From Epiperipatus broadwayi (lineage: Eukaryota; Onychophora; Udeonychophora; Euonychophora; Peripatidae): DNA of 64,000 nt. The DNA lies in NCBI GenBank assembly GCA_028023455.1, contig JAQFVV010000017.1:4808098-4872097 (forward strand), in the 5' to 3' direction. The position numbers were made by a program, and so were the translations under genes. Position 1 is the first letter of the stretch; every line of letters begins with the position of its first letter. The notes below the pieces were generated by a model. The model was given only the letters and a program-made list of their open reading frames with translations. It was not told the origin of the DNA and ran no database searches. Positions 36,815 through 47,963 of the stretch are shown here, piece by piece.

Positions 36815-37240
36815 ATTTAAGCTGGATGTAATTAGAGGGGATTTGAACACAGAATTTCAAGTTCCCTTCAGTCAATCATTCCATCTTACACATGACCACA
36901 TACACATGAAAAAGATAAATGATCTCCAATATATGTATTCCATGCTGAACTTAGCACTCATCTGTTGCCCGGATCATCATCTCCCACACATACATATAAA
37001 CAATGTTTGGTTTATATTGAGATAGAAAATCTTCAAACTTTAATAGACAGGCTTCACTCTATTTCACTCTCTAACTCTTCAGCCATCCATATCAATAAAA
37101 ATCTGATGATAAAATTTCCAAATCTCATGTTCATGCTGATATTATGGTCATACCCATATTGACCTTAAGTCACCCTTACCCCTTATATATAAGATTTTAA
37201 CAATCTTAATATGTCCATTTAAATACTTAGAAGAGGAATG
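36815..37240 (-). repeat. Family C unit, minus strand
   Basis: A near full-length unit in inverse order, from 'ttagaggggatttgaac' to 'cccatattgaccttaagtcaccc'. The ribozyme reads CAGATGA for the core and GGAA for GAAA, so it is dead. Further family C fragments (one on each strand) follow at about 37280-37410. Confidence 0.75.
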
Positions 37241-37410
37241 GACAGAATTTAGGCTGAATCTGTAATAATACAAGTGTATTGTATATATTTAAACTAGATG
37301 CAATTAGAGGGAATTTGAACACAGACTTTCAATCTTCCTTATATAAGATGGAGTGGATGACTGAAGGGAACTTGAACATCTGTGTTCAAATCTGTCTCTA
37401 ATTTAATAAT

Positions 37411-38180
37411 ATATCAGTTATAATACAGCTAAATTACCTTCCCAAATGATATTCTTTTTCAGCAGCACCCTCTATGAATAAATATAAAATCTGAACTTCA
37501 AACAGCATGACTCAAAAGGTCAGAGGGCACTGCTAAAAAAAATGTTTGAAAATGTGATTTGAATATTTTGTATTTGAATTTTCAGTTAATTATATGCAAT
37601 GGGATATTTTCTTATAATTTGTAATTGATGTTATTCAAATATATTTGAAACCATTGGCAACTTAATAGAATAACAATTTCCAAAAAATATATGCAATGTT
37701 TTATCCATTTTGGATAAATATAATACCAAGAATATTACATTCTTTCCTTACAAACTTTAGATAATGATAACTACAAGTAAAGAACAACAATCAAAAGAAA
37801 AAATAAATGTGTTATATTAAATAATATTTTAATTATATTAACCACTTTTGTTATTTTCTGTTGCCCTGTAACACATCTTGTAAAAATATCATGTACATAA
37901 AGTCTGTTTTGACAAATTTATCATTTTATTTTTGTAGATTTAAGTGTACAGATTATTTTGGTCAGTTCAGAAGATTAGAAAATTGTCAGTGAACTAAACA
38001 GCAAACAACACCTTCAAGATGGTGAACGATTTTGAAAAATACTTTTTTAACACAGTTCTAAAGAAGTTATTTACTTATATTTTTTGATTAAGTTCATGGA
38101 TATTAGTATTTTCCTTAGAAAAAAAATCATAGATTTTATAGGCAGATAGAGAAATTGTGCAGTGTAAATAATTTAAAACA
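37411..38180. other. A+T-rich stretch with no recognised feature
   Basis: No gene or repeat can be defined. Confidence 0.45.
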
Positions 38181-38239
<59 letters not shown>

Positions 38240-38240
38240 A

Positions 38241-38286
<46 letters not shown>
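38181..38286. repeat. AAT microsatellite
   Basis: About 35 AAT repeats with one interruption ('acaaat'). Confidence 0.97.
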
Positions 38287-38458
38287 TGTAAATAAGATAT
38301 TTATTTTATATAGCACAATGTTTTAAACTGTAATAATAATCAGCATTAAGCTAACGCACATGCACTTTATGGATTTTAACAATAAATGAATACTCTCATT
38401 TTTCAAATACAAGATAAAGTCTTTGTGAAAGAATAAAATGAATCACCTATTCTTTCAA

Positions 38459-38523
38459 CCAATAATAATAATAATAATAACAATAATAATAATAATAGTA
38501 ATAATAATAATAATAATAATAAC

Positions 38524-38601
<78 letters not shown>

Positions 38602-38602
38602 T
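38459..38602. repeat. AAT microsatellite
   Basis: A second long AAT array with a few AAC and AGT variants. The open frame over it is poly-isoleucine and is not a gene. Confidence 0.97.
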
Positions 38603-38734
38603 CAATTCTTATTTATTATGTGCACTTCAACATTTCCACTTTAACAAAAATACACAAGTAAATCTTAATACATTATTAATAATTACAATATAAATATACA
38701 ATAAACAAAACATTATATAATATATTAATATATA

Positions 38735-38815
38735 TGTGTTCAAGTGTATCAGTGTTATAAGCTAGAGTGGTGGGTCATGTGAAAGTCTGTGCTCATATAC
38801 CCTATATATTACATA
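38735..38815 (+). repeat. Family C fragment
   Basis: 'tatatgtgttcaagtgtatcagtgttat' to 'gtctgtgctcatataccctat' matches the downstream part of the unit. No ribozyme is included. Confidence 0.65.
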
Positions 38816-38939
38816 TGTTGATACAGGTATATAATAAGCCTGTATTTCAGTTAATACAACAATAAAGAAAATTACAATTCGTGATCAAAATATGAAAATA
38901 TATATTGTATAACTACATATTATCTACAGTAAATTCAAT

Positions 38940-39900
38940 TTTTTTTTTAATGTTAGTTATAAAGTAATCACATAAAATATCAGTTATTGAATTTTTGATT
39001 ATATAACTTTTGCAATCTGTTAATGAAAGATTTGTTTAAAATAGAATTTTTACTCGTTTTAATATTAAGAGTATACACTTTCCTTAACAAATGAGAAGGC
39101 ATTCTATTAGATACACACTAGCACAAATTTTTCCATCCATTATTTAGTTTTCTTTCAGTTAGTATTGTTTTAAGATTTAAATTTTCTTCCTTTATTAGCT
39201 TAATAAATCTTTTCTCTACATTAGAAATTTTAGATTCAATATCAAATACAAATTCCATATAGAAGAATCATATTCCAATAAAGGTACAACAAGAGAACAA
39301 AACAACATGTAGTCAAGCATTGGTGGTCGAGAGGTCAGCAACAGCTGTTTTACAAGCAGTTGTCCTGGGTTAGTGGGTTCGCTTCCCGGCTGATGTTATG
39401 ACATATGAGAAAAAAAAACGTACTTTATATAAGGAGATAAATCTCTGCCAAATCTCAAAATACATCCTATCTGCCTATATGCTTTATTTATATGCTCATT
39501 AAAAGTAAAATGATAACAAAATATAATTCCTAGATCAGAAACACTTTCTTTGTGTATAATAACACCTTCAATCTTATAATGATAAACAGATCTATCTGTT
39601 TCATTGGTGTAAGAGACAATACATGTTTTACTTATATTTATTTTTATATTCTTAAATTTACACCATTCTTTGAAATAAACAATATCTCTTTGAAGATCAA
39701 TATGATCTCATAGGTGCTAATCTTTTTAAATAATTTACAATCATCTGCATAGGTAAGTATCATATTTTTTTTAAATGGTTTGATCACATGAAAACATTAA
39801 AAAGTAACGTGCTAATATTCCGCCTTGAGGAACTGCAATCTTATTTTTGAATAACTTGGAGTTAATTTTTATCTATACAAATGTAAGAGCATTTATTGTT
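38940..39900 (-). pseudogene. LINE reverse transcriptase relic split by a SINE
   Basis: On the minus strand the reverse transcriptase shows VPQGGILA (39833-39810), the catalytic YADD (39751-39740), then LQRDIVYFKEWCKFKNIKIN, SKTCIVSY, SDLGIIF and HINKAYRQIGCILRF, in the order of the fingers-palm-thumb region of Jockey/CR1/L2-like enzymes. After the SINE the frame resumes with VVPLLEYDSSIWNLYL, the usual LVRPLLEYxxxVW block. Stops, indels and the insertion make it inactive. The spacing between PQGG and YADD is short (23 residues), so some sequence is lost. Confidence 0.82.
39313..39414 (+). repeat. tRNA-derived SINE inserted in the LINE relic
   Basis: 'gtcaagcattggtggtcgag' A-box region, B-box 'GGGTTCGCTTCCCGGC', 'GATGTTATGACATATG' and oligo-A. 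It interrupts the reverse transcriptase reading between FGRDLSPYIKY and the VVPLLEY block, so it is younger than the LINE. Confidence 0.85.
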
Positions 39901-39949
39901 CAAATAATTAAAAAACTAAGCAATTAAATGAGAACTAATTCCCATCAGT

Positions 39950-40470
39950 TTAATAATAATAATAACAACAACAAAATAACAGGAGGTCCTTGAGAGGATT
40001 ATACAGTATATGTTAAAACTGAAACACACAGACTTATTATATGCCTGTGTCTATATATGTAATATATAGGGTATATGAGCACAGACTTTAACATAACCCA
40101 CCACTCTCCACACTATCTCATAACACTGACACACTTAAACGCATATATGTTGAAAAGATAAATAATCACCAATATACGTATTTCATGCTAAATAGTATAT
40201 GTTAAAGCAGATGTAACCACAGGCAACCAAGAACATCTATAGTAAGAAAATCCAGAGGTATATATAGAAGTTAAAATAATGTTGACTATTATTTTATTTT
40301 AATAATAACAAAATAATAGGACGTCTTTGAGAGGATTATATAGTATATGTTAAAGCAGATGTTACGAGAGATAACCAAGAACATCTATAGTAAGAAAATC
40401 CAGAGGTATATACAGAAATAAAAAATGACTATTATTTTAATAATAACAAAATAAAAGGACTTGATAAAAA
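39950..40470. repeat. 149-bp minisatellite interrupted by family C
   Basis: Three partial to full units share 'gaggattata', 'agtatatgttaaagcagatg' and 'acatctatagtaagaaaatcc'. The last block recurs at 149-bp spacing, and removing the family C insert plus one target copy restores 149 bp between the first and second units. Confidence 0.8.
40005..40206 (-). mobile_element. Family C insertion with 13-bp target-site duplication
   Basis: AGTATATGTTAAA occurs at 40005-40017 and 40194-40206. The insert (40018-40193) is a minus-strand family C copy that begins inside the ribozyme at the stem II strand AGCAT, so it is 5'-truncated at the hammerhead. Confidence 0.85.
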
Positions 40471-40500
40471 TTGTCAAAAATATTAAAGAACCTCTATATA

Positions 40501-41280
40501 TATCTAAAATCAAATACGATAACCCTGACATATAATAGTGTATAATCATATCAAATTCATTAATATAAATGACAGTTTCGTTTCAGCTATACCTCCCCTC
40601 TCCCCACCTTCCCACTTTTTTTTTTTTTTTTTGTTTACATCTTTTCTTCACTTGAATGAATATAATTTCACTGGTTTTATAAGGATGGGCATCTGCCAAC
40701 TGAATTATGAATACTTTTTTTTAAAAAAAAAAGGGATGGAATTCAATATATATAAAAACATGATTTATGCAAATTTTTGATATTTGTTATAGATTGCCAG
40801 CGCACTGTAATTAGTGACTTCACGTTTAAAAAAAAACGATTTTATGAAAGAAATTAGACAAACTTATTAATAATACGAGTCATAAAAAATACATCAGATT
40901 TATTTAACATTAATTTAGAATATATATGTTATTTCATATTAAAATAAATAAACGTGTGCGCTCATGTATTCTTCAGAGGTAACAGCGAAAATTATATTTT
41001 AACAGACAATTGTCTGCAGGCAAAATTCTTAATTTACAAACTCATTCAGCTTAGAGATAAATACACCATTAATTAAACTGATAAATAGTAGCGCATCTCG
41101 CTTCAATCATTATAAAATGATCAAAAGATTAAACATTTTATATTACTGTATCATCATCGTTATTAATATACATTTCAAAGGAAATTCTGTTTTTTAGTTC
41201 AAATATATATAGGCAAAATATACATTGTTTTTATGATTTATACGCATCAATATGTACATAATATATATTGACCCACATGG
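40501..41280. other. A+T-rich stretch with no recognised feature
   Basis: No gene or repeat can be defined. Confidence 0.45.
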
Positions 41281-41289
41281 ATTGTTCTT

Positions 41290-41500
41290 ATATTCGTTGC
41301 TTGCACAGTACTAAAGCTTTGATAATATTTCTGTAGTGTACTTTTAGCTACAACCTCACACACAAGATAGGAACTAGTTTCTGTCCGCTTTTAATACCTT
41401 GTGGAGGGGTGTAATTATAAATATATGAATCAAAGACGTGAAAAGATGCATGATATCCAAGATGTACATTTCATGCTGAACCATTCCACTATATTCGTGC
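41290..41500 (-). repeat. Family D fragment
   Basis: 'gataggaactagtttctgtccgctttta' and 'catgatatccaagatgtacatttcatgctgaacc' are the inverse of blocks in the family D units at 58.9-59.4 kb. Confidence 0.55.
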
Positions 41501-42216
41501 TTCTAATATTTGTGCTTTTCCTAATAAAATACATATTCATGTTTAAGCTCAATCGCCTCTTCAGCTCATTCTAACTCCACAAAGTTAAACAAAGACCCAT
41601 TGCATATTAGATCATTGTTTTTCTGATTCATGTAGTATTCATTTACTTGAAAGTGGTGAGCAGTTTTAGATAGTCAAATAAAAAGTTCTCATTAAATGAC
41701 AACCTGTGACCACAATCAGGGCAGTCTTAGCATCTACTGCCTTCACTCTCACTCATTGTTTTGGCTGACAAAATCACAACCACCTTGAATAAAATCCATA
41801 ATTTAATTTTGTTTGACATGATTATATATATAAACATTCACAAGCACTTCTATCATACCTTCAAGAAATCTTCTCTGGCATTTCAATTGAGAAACCATAC
41901 TCTTTTCTTGATCTCAAATTCAAAAGTAAAAACATGATAAACTTAACATGCTGAAAAATGCTGTAATGGTAAAGTACATGGAATAGATGTTAAGGAATTT
42001 TTGCTACTCAGTTTTTTTAAAACTTCAAAGAGTCTCCTTCAATAAACAAGAACTTTCTGCACTCATACATTTAAGAATGGCAAAACAATTTTTTTTTAAT
42101 ATCCCATTGAAGATCAAAAGTACTCTGAAACAGAATGTCATAGAAAAGCAATGATTGATATATATATATATTGAAATGATGATAATATTATAGTAAATTT
42201 TCTACAGCTGAATTCA
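41501..42216. other. Unassigned stretch
   Basis: Slightly less A+T-rich around 41560-41790, with no frame or repeat recognised. Confidence 0.4.
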
Positions 42217-42325
42217 CTTCTGTAGGTAGGTGGGGATAGGTGGGTGTGTGGGCAGGTGGGCAAGCAGGCAGGTAGGAAGGCAGGCAGATAGGTAGGTAAG
42301 TAGGTAGGTACGTAGACAGATAGAT
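42217..42325. repeat. Degenerate GGTA/GGCA tetranucleotide repeat
   Basis: A purine-rich run of GGTA, GGCA, GGTG and GATA words. Confidence 0.9.
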
Positions 42326-42544
42326 AATCATTTTTAAATAATATTTTGTTTTTTAAAATCCGAATTTAATAATATTACGTGAATTTCTATTAGTTTTAAA
42401 TTTCTTTTCTAATGAATTGTATCTAGTGACTTTTCAGAATACCTATTTTTATATTTTTTACAAATAGTACTTATGGGCCCCAAGATCTTAGAGACCTTTT
42501 ATTTTATATACATATTTCAAAATGTTAAGTTATATTAAAATGTG

Positions 42545-42965
42545 ATATGTTGGACTATTTCCATCATTTATGAGTGAATGTTGAATGTATAAAAAATTTT
42601 AAACTTTATTTAAACTTTCCAAATAAAATCAACTTGCTAGTAATAACACACAAATAGACAATACAGGTTAGTAATTAAACAGCTTGGACAGAATAGCTCA
42701 GTTGGTAGAGCATTTGCCTTAAATTCAATATTCAAGAATCTAAAGGTGCGAGTTTAACTTCTAAGCGAATATTGTCACTGTGCATATAGCCCAGCAATAC
42801 CTGAAGAAGAGTGGAGAATAAATGTTGTGCAATTACTAACCTGTATTGTCTATTTTTGTGTTATTACTAACTAGTTGTTTGTATTTGGAAAGTTTAAAAT
42901 TTTTTATACATTCAACATTCACTCATAAATGATGGAAATAGTCTAACATAGCATATCTTATAAAT
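42545..42965. mobile_element. Palindromic element with a tRNA-like centre
   Basis: Arms of about 120 bp (42551-42680 and 42832-42965) are inverse copies; the left arm has an extra 'aactttattt' block. The centre (42692-42790) reads like a tRNA: A-box 'TAGCTCAGTTGGTAGAGCA' and a weak B-box 'GGTGCGAGTTTAACTTC'. Just outside on the right, minus-strand 'CAGTGACGTAACTAGG' at 43057-43072 looks like a DNA transposon end. It may be a foldback element that captured a tRNA gene or SINE. Confidence 0.75.
42692..42790 (+). ncRNA. tRNA-like sequence, probably a SINE head
   Basis: The D-arm region is very close to real tRNAs, but the 'TTAAATTCAATATTCAAG' middle is too long for a normal anticodon arm and the T-arm is weak. 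So I call it tRNA-like, not a functional tRNA. Confidence 0.55.
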
Positions 42966-43740
42966 ATATCATCATTACTAACCTTCAGACAAATGTTAAG
43001 TTATATTGTTAATATTAAAAGTGCTTTTTTTTTAATTTGCTAAGGGGCCTAAAAATCCTAGTTACGTCACTGCTGCTAAACAAGCTTTGTAAACAGAATT
43101 TAATACCACTTTTAAAAATCATAGCATAGCTAAAGAGCTTTTTTTTTTCTAGCTAATTTATAGCAATATAAATGTTATATATATATTAATAACAAATTCT
43201 TATAAGAGAAAGTCAAATATAAATCTTATTTTCATTATTTTGGAAATAACTATGTTTACTATATAAAATTATTAATATATATATATGTAAAAACAGTGTA
43301 AATATAAAGCAGACAACTGGAATAAATATAGAAGACAGACAGGTAAATACTGATGATAAATAAATACTAAGTGAAAGTGATAAATCAAATCGCATTCCGA
43401 AAAACAATTCCTATTTGTTAATTTATTTATTACCTTTAAATAATTTATATGATAAATTAATAGATGTCTACTGCAGAATTTAACACTACATTTTTTCCCT
43501 TTATACATTTTAAAATGAATTTGTGGATTGGCATTTTTGGACCGATCTTTTTCTTATTATTGGCAAGTTTCCTAACAGGTTTCTGGCAATCAAGGTAATT
43601 TAATTTCATTCCGAACCACACTCGCTCTTCATATCATATATCTGAATAAGAGGAATATAATAGTAAAAATAAATATTAAAAAATCAGTAAAAAATATAGT
43701 ACAAATATGCGATGAACAGAAGAAAAATAACAAACGTCAG
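42966..43740. other. A+T-rich stretch with no recognised feature
   Basis: No gene or repeat can be defined apart from the transposon-end-like motif at 43057-43072. Confidence 0.4.
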
Positions 43741-44080
43741 TAATTAACTTTAAGAGAAATATAACAGTACAAATGACATATGTGGTAGCAATAAATCAGC
43801 TTGTAATACGTTATGTCAAAATTTAAAAAGTCACGTGATCACTTTTTCTTTACTCTTACACAAGTTGTTAAAAGAGCAGCATTTATTTTCTTTTTCATAC
43901 GTCATAGCATCGGCCGGGACGCGAACCCACAACCGTCTGCAACCAACTACTTGCATGCAAGGCGGTTGCGATGACCGTTCAACTAACAACGCAGCATTTT
44001 TTCCCCTCACAATAAGCGGCCTAGAGTAAGCTCTACTAATCAAAAGATGCTGGATTATATTGCTTATAATCCCTATCTAA
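43741..44080 (+). repeat. Repeat with SINE insertion; inverted partner at 46222-46500
   Basis: The sequence on both sides of the SINE matches the reverse complement of 46222-46500: 'gtggtagcaataaatcagcttgtaat', 'cacgtgatcac', 'acacaagttgttaaaagagcagcatt', 'aatcaaaagatgctgga'. The partner has no SINE. Confidence 0.85.
43885..43990 (-). repeat. tRNA-derived SINE with empty site nearby
   Basis: Minus-strand SINE with B-box 'GGGTTCGCGTCCCGGC' and 'GATGCTATGACGTATG' before oligo-A. GCAGCATTT flanks both sides (43876-43884, 43991-43999). The inverted partner near 46360-46375 has a single copy of this site, which is the pre-insertion state. Confidence 0.9.
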
Positions 44081-44725
44081 TGCTTTTCTATTCAATATCC
44101 CCAGACTAGTCCCCAGTTTATGACCATCAGTAAAGAGCCTTAAATTTGGGAACAGTGCTTTTGAATATTTGCATCTAATGCAGCTCCCCCCCCCCAACAC
44201 TCACCTTCTACCTCTCTGATTAACTAGAAAACTAATAAAAAACCCAAACTGAAAAACATGGTTTTTAATCTAAGCTTATTTACCTGTGCAGTCATACAAA
44301 TTTGAAAACAGTTTAGTATCTATATATTTTAATGTCTCTGTACATAATAACCACAGTCACCTTTATCCTTTGAACATCACATGATCGCCATTCTTTATTT
44401 CTTACACAAGCTGTTTTTCACAGAGGCAAAACTCTCCAAACAGTAAAGCGCTGAAGCTAGAGTAATCAATGGATGCAGGAAGGGTTTGCACATAGAACCT
44501 CTATCTATTACCTATTCATCCAATATCCACAGTCTAGTTTCCAGCTTGTAGCAGTGCTCTCAGATCCATGACTCATCACTGACAAAAGTCACAAGCTAGA
44601 AACTAGTTTGGGGATGTTGGATGTGTAAGCACTAGATAGGTATTTTATACACAAGCCTTCCTATAGCCATTATTACAAAGGCTTGCACTTGATAGCACTA
44701 CTGTATGAAGGGAGTTTGGTACTCT
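44081..44725. repeat. Family A fragments, degenerate
   Basis: Several pieces in both orientations: 'caatatccccagactagtccc' (44093), 'cacatgatcgcc' and 'aggcaaaactctcc' (44388-44440), and a plus-strand ribozyme region at 44568 (core CTGACAA, GAAAC, then GTT). No intact hammerhead. Confidence 0.65.
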
Positions 44726-45084
44726 TATTAATGTTTTTATTGTTTGTTGCCACAGTCTGTATTTGTAAAGCTTATATAGTATCCCAGAATAAGCAGTACA
44801 GGAAATAGTTTTACTTTCTGTCACAAAGTAAAATAAGTAACATCAAACCAGCCCAAAAGTGTTTCCTATGGAATAAAACCAGATGCACATGCAACTAGAA
44901 TCAATACATAAAATAGACTATAGAAATGAACACCGCTATCATAAAAATTTATTATACATTCTCAATTATTTATTATAGATAATGGCAGAAAATGTCATTT
45001 CTAAATGTAATTCTTTAAATAAAATGTTTATACCATGAATTACAATATAATAAACATTAATCCAGTAAAAGATAGAAGTTGTGC

Positions 45085-45340
45085 TATTTGAATTGGATAG
45101 CTGGGTTTGAAGACATGTAGATGTCTGAACATTTCAGATTTTCCACTCAATAGATAACTTTTAAATAATGCTTGCTTTGAGTTGGTATTTTTAGATCTAG
45201 TGTTTTAACCTACCCTAGCACCTCTCTGATGAGTGCCAAAGCATGAAACCATAATCAGAGGTGGGGGTCCTGATGAAGATATTTTAAGTGCTGGCTCTGG
45301 CTAAGCATTTATCACAAAGCTTGTTGAGGAATTGGCAATC
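45085..45340 (+). repeat. Family B single diverged copy
   Basis: 'gggtttgaagacatgtagatgtctgaacatttcag' and 'atctagtgttttaacc' correspond in order to the inverse of the B1 unit ('gtttgaagacatttaggtgtc', 'ggtctagtttctaac'). It ends in a hammerhead with its own stem I. Confidence 0.7.
45219..45263 (+). ncRNA. Hammerhead ribozyme, diverged family B
   Basis: Stem I CACCTCT (45219-45225) pairs perfectly with AGAGGTG (45257-45263), seven pairs. CTGATGA 45226-45232, stem II GTGC with GCAT around CAAA (one wobble), GAA and A15.1 45245-45248, triplet AAUC read as AUC with C17 at 45256. Stem III is a single A-U pair with a six-base loop. Stem I and II differ from B1 and B2 by paired changes. Confidence 0.8.
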
Positions 45341-46221
45341 CTCATTGTTTATAACTTACAAGCTTAAGAGATAAGGTCATGTGATCTATGACTCTTATTT
45401 TGACTATTTATGTTAAAATTTCTTTCATTAACAAAAAAAAAAAAAAAATAGATCCCAAGAGTATTAAAAAGTAGATTTGGAATTTAATAAAAAAAGAAAT
45501 GGATTTCATTATCAAATGTGTAATGAAAATCATTTTATATTCCAATTGTAGAAAAATGTAAGATTCAAAATGGTGATAAACTATGTGTGATTTGGTAGAG
45601 TATCAGTCCCTGAAGCACAAGGATCTTAAATTGATTCCAGTTATAACACTTTTGCATTCAAACTTATTATGAACTCCCAGGCATAAAACCATTCAATCAT
45701 TCTTATTTATAATAAGCAGATTTTGTTAGGAGTTTTTAATACAGTCAGTACCCTGACATTAATCTCAGCTAATCTAATCGACCTCAGACCTTTAACCCCA
45801 TTCTGATACAGACAACAAATACTGGATTGCCAATTGAGTTGGGTATGAGTTGTCTATCTTAATTGACTATGAGAAAAAAGTTCCAAAGTTTATTGACCAG
45901 GTTTGAGCCCCAGGTCATGAGCATGGCAGATAAAACACAATACCATGAAGCCCTGTAGTTTTCAGAACAATATAAAAAACAATATATAGGATTATGTGAA
46001 AATGTTTAGTTTGGAGAATGCTCTTATTTGGGTCTGTTGTGACTTCTAACAAAATCTCTCAGCAAGTAACATGTGGACAAGATATTGACTGACTGCAGAA
46101 AGAGTCTTTGCATTACTATATATCCACATGTGGAAGGTCATTCCTTTATGTGGATTATGTTCATAGTTACCAGGATTTGGGGATTATTCTCTGCAACCTA
46201 ATTATGTATACCACAATGTTC
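45341..46221. other. Unassigned stretch
   Basis: Two weak tRNA-like traces ('tttggtagagtatcag' near 45592; inverse B-box-like 'ggtttgagccccagg' near 45900) may be decayed SINEs. No gene. Confidence 0.35.
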
Positions 46222-46500
46222 ATCAGTAAGAAAATAGCACTATAACAATTACAATTATAAAATGTAAAATATGAGGCCTCTGGAAATCAAGGGACTTATA
46301 AGCAATACAGTCCAGCATCTTTTGATTAGTAGAGATTGCTCTAGACCACTTATTGTGAGGGGGGGAATGCTGCTCTTTTAACAACTTGTGTAAGCCCAAA
46401 GAAAGAGTGATCACGTGATTTTTTAAATTTTGACATTACAAGCTGATTTATTGCTACCACATATATCATTTGTACTGGTATATTTCTCTTAAAGTTATCT
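46222..46500 (-). repeat. Inverted partner of 43741-44080, without SINE
   Basis: Gives the empty site 'agagcagcattccccccctc' (inverse) for the SINE at 43885. The partner pair is inverted and about 2.4 kb apart. Confidence 0.85.
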
Positions 46501-46505
46501 TTTAA

Positions 46506-47290
46506 TAGTCAATATTATTAACTAGATTTCTACTTTTTAATTTTAAATTGAAAGTTCAATAGTTAAAAAATTTTTTCCTTTAGTTTAACCTCACATACTA
46601 ATTTTTACTAATTGGTGTTAGATCCTGTTTATCTGTTGTTGGTTATTTAGTTGTTGACTTCTATGAAGCTTGATGATGATTAGATAATATTCCCAGGTGT
46701 TAACAGTGAAGCAAATGATTTGAAAGGCAATCCTTAGTATGAAAGTTGTCTCTACTCTAACATCCTCTTGTTTATCAGTAAAATCTCCATCTTTTTTAAC
46801 CTATTAAATTTTATTTAATATTAGACTCTTCTTCCAATTCATGCAGTCTTCTTTCTCTTAAAATTAATCTATCATTCTAGGCGACTAAACAAAAGTTCAT
46901 CATTAAATGGCAGACTAGCTTTACAATATGACTTACCAACCACTTGGCATATCTGGCATTTTTTCACCTTACTAAGAATGAATCTCATAATCAGACTCTG
47001 TTTCTCATGATTGTAAATATAAAAGAGAGGATCCTTCATATAGCCAGAAAGATAATAGTATTTTTTGATCTTAAACTCATATCTGAAAACCAGTAAAGAC
47101 ATCACACTGATTGCTATATGTTGGTATGTAGTTTATCCATGTTCACTTGTTTATGAATAATCATATATAAAGATTGCAATGACAAGAACATATGGAGTAA
47201 ACATTAGACATTTGCCTGTTCAATTTACACACCCAACTCCTTTCAGTTAATAATCAATTTATTTCTACACATTATCTATATGTATATTTA
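46506..47290. other. Unassigned stretch
   Basis: A minus-strand frame at 46872-47105 is modest in complexity, with no motif I know. Nothing else is supported. Confidence 0.35.
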
Positions 47291-47294
47291 AATA

Positions 47295-47836
47295 CATGTA
47301 TATTTTCTATACTAAATTTAATGTAATTATAAGGGATTTGAACTCAGACTTTCAAACTCCCTACAGCTATCCAACCTATTTTATACAACTAATACACATG
47401 ACCGCATACATGTGAAAAGGTAAATGATTTTGAGTATATGTATTGCATGCTGAACCAGCAATCATCAGTTGGTTCTGATCACCATCTCCCACTACAATCA
47501 GTGCTGAGTTTATATTAAGATAGTAAATCATTAAACTTTAGTAGACAGACTTCAATCTTCTCCAATCTCTGACTCTTCAGGCATCCATTTCATTAAAAAT
47601 CCAAGGATGGAATGCTCAAAACCTTTATTGGTGCCAATATTATTGTCATACCCATGTTGACCTTAAGTCAACCTGAACCCTCACACGTAGGAACTTAGCA
47701 TATCCATTTAATTATACAGAATAGGGATGGGCAGAATACAGGCTGAATATGTAACATTTAAATGTATGTATATTGTCTATACTAAACATAATGTAATTAC
47801 AAAGGCTTTGAACTTTTAAGCTCCCTACATGTATCT
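47295..47836 (-). repeat. Family C tandem dimer beside the Penelope-like element
   Basis: 'ctatactaaatttaatgtaatta' (47308) and 'ctatactaaacataatgtaatta' (47778) are 470 bp apart with a full family C unit between them, so this is a head-to-tail partial dimer. The ribozyme near 47438-47480 keeps stem I ACCAA and CTGATGA but has GCAA for GAAA. The Penelope-like coding remnant begins about 130 bp further on. Confidence 0.75.
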
Positions 47837-47963
47837 CCGTGTGTGTATTTTTTCTGTAAATCGAAAAAGATAAACTATTTAGTGTTCTGGTGAATCTGCA
47901 TTTTTCCGAGTTTGTTTTTGGAAAAAAAATAAATTAAATGATTTTTTCTTACATTTAAATAAT

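Noticed and set aside
38181-38602. CRISPR array
   Set aside because: The repeats are simple AAT tracts without unique spacers, and the genome is eukaryotic.
38438-38644. Poly-isoleucine frame
   Set aside because: It is the AAT microsatellite read in frame.
42692-42790. Functional tRNA gene
   Set aside because: The D-arm is good, but the anticodon arm spacing and T-arm are wrong for a working tRNA.
43831-44043. Frames on both strands across 43.83-44.04 kb with Arg- and Cys-rich text
   Set aside because: They are the SINE and its flanks; the GC-rich part is the tRNA-like head.
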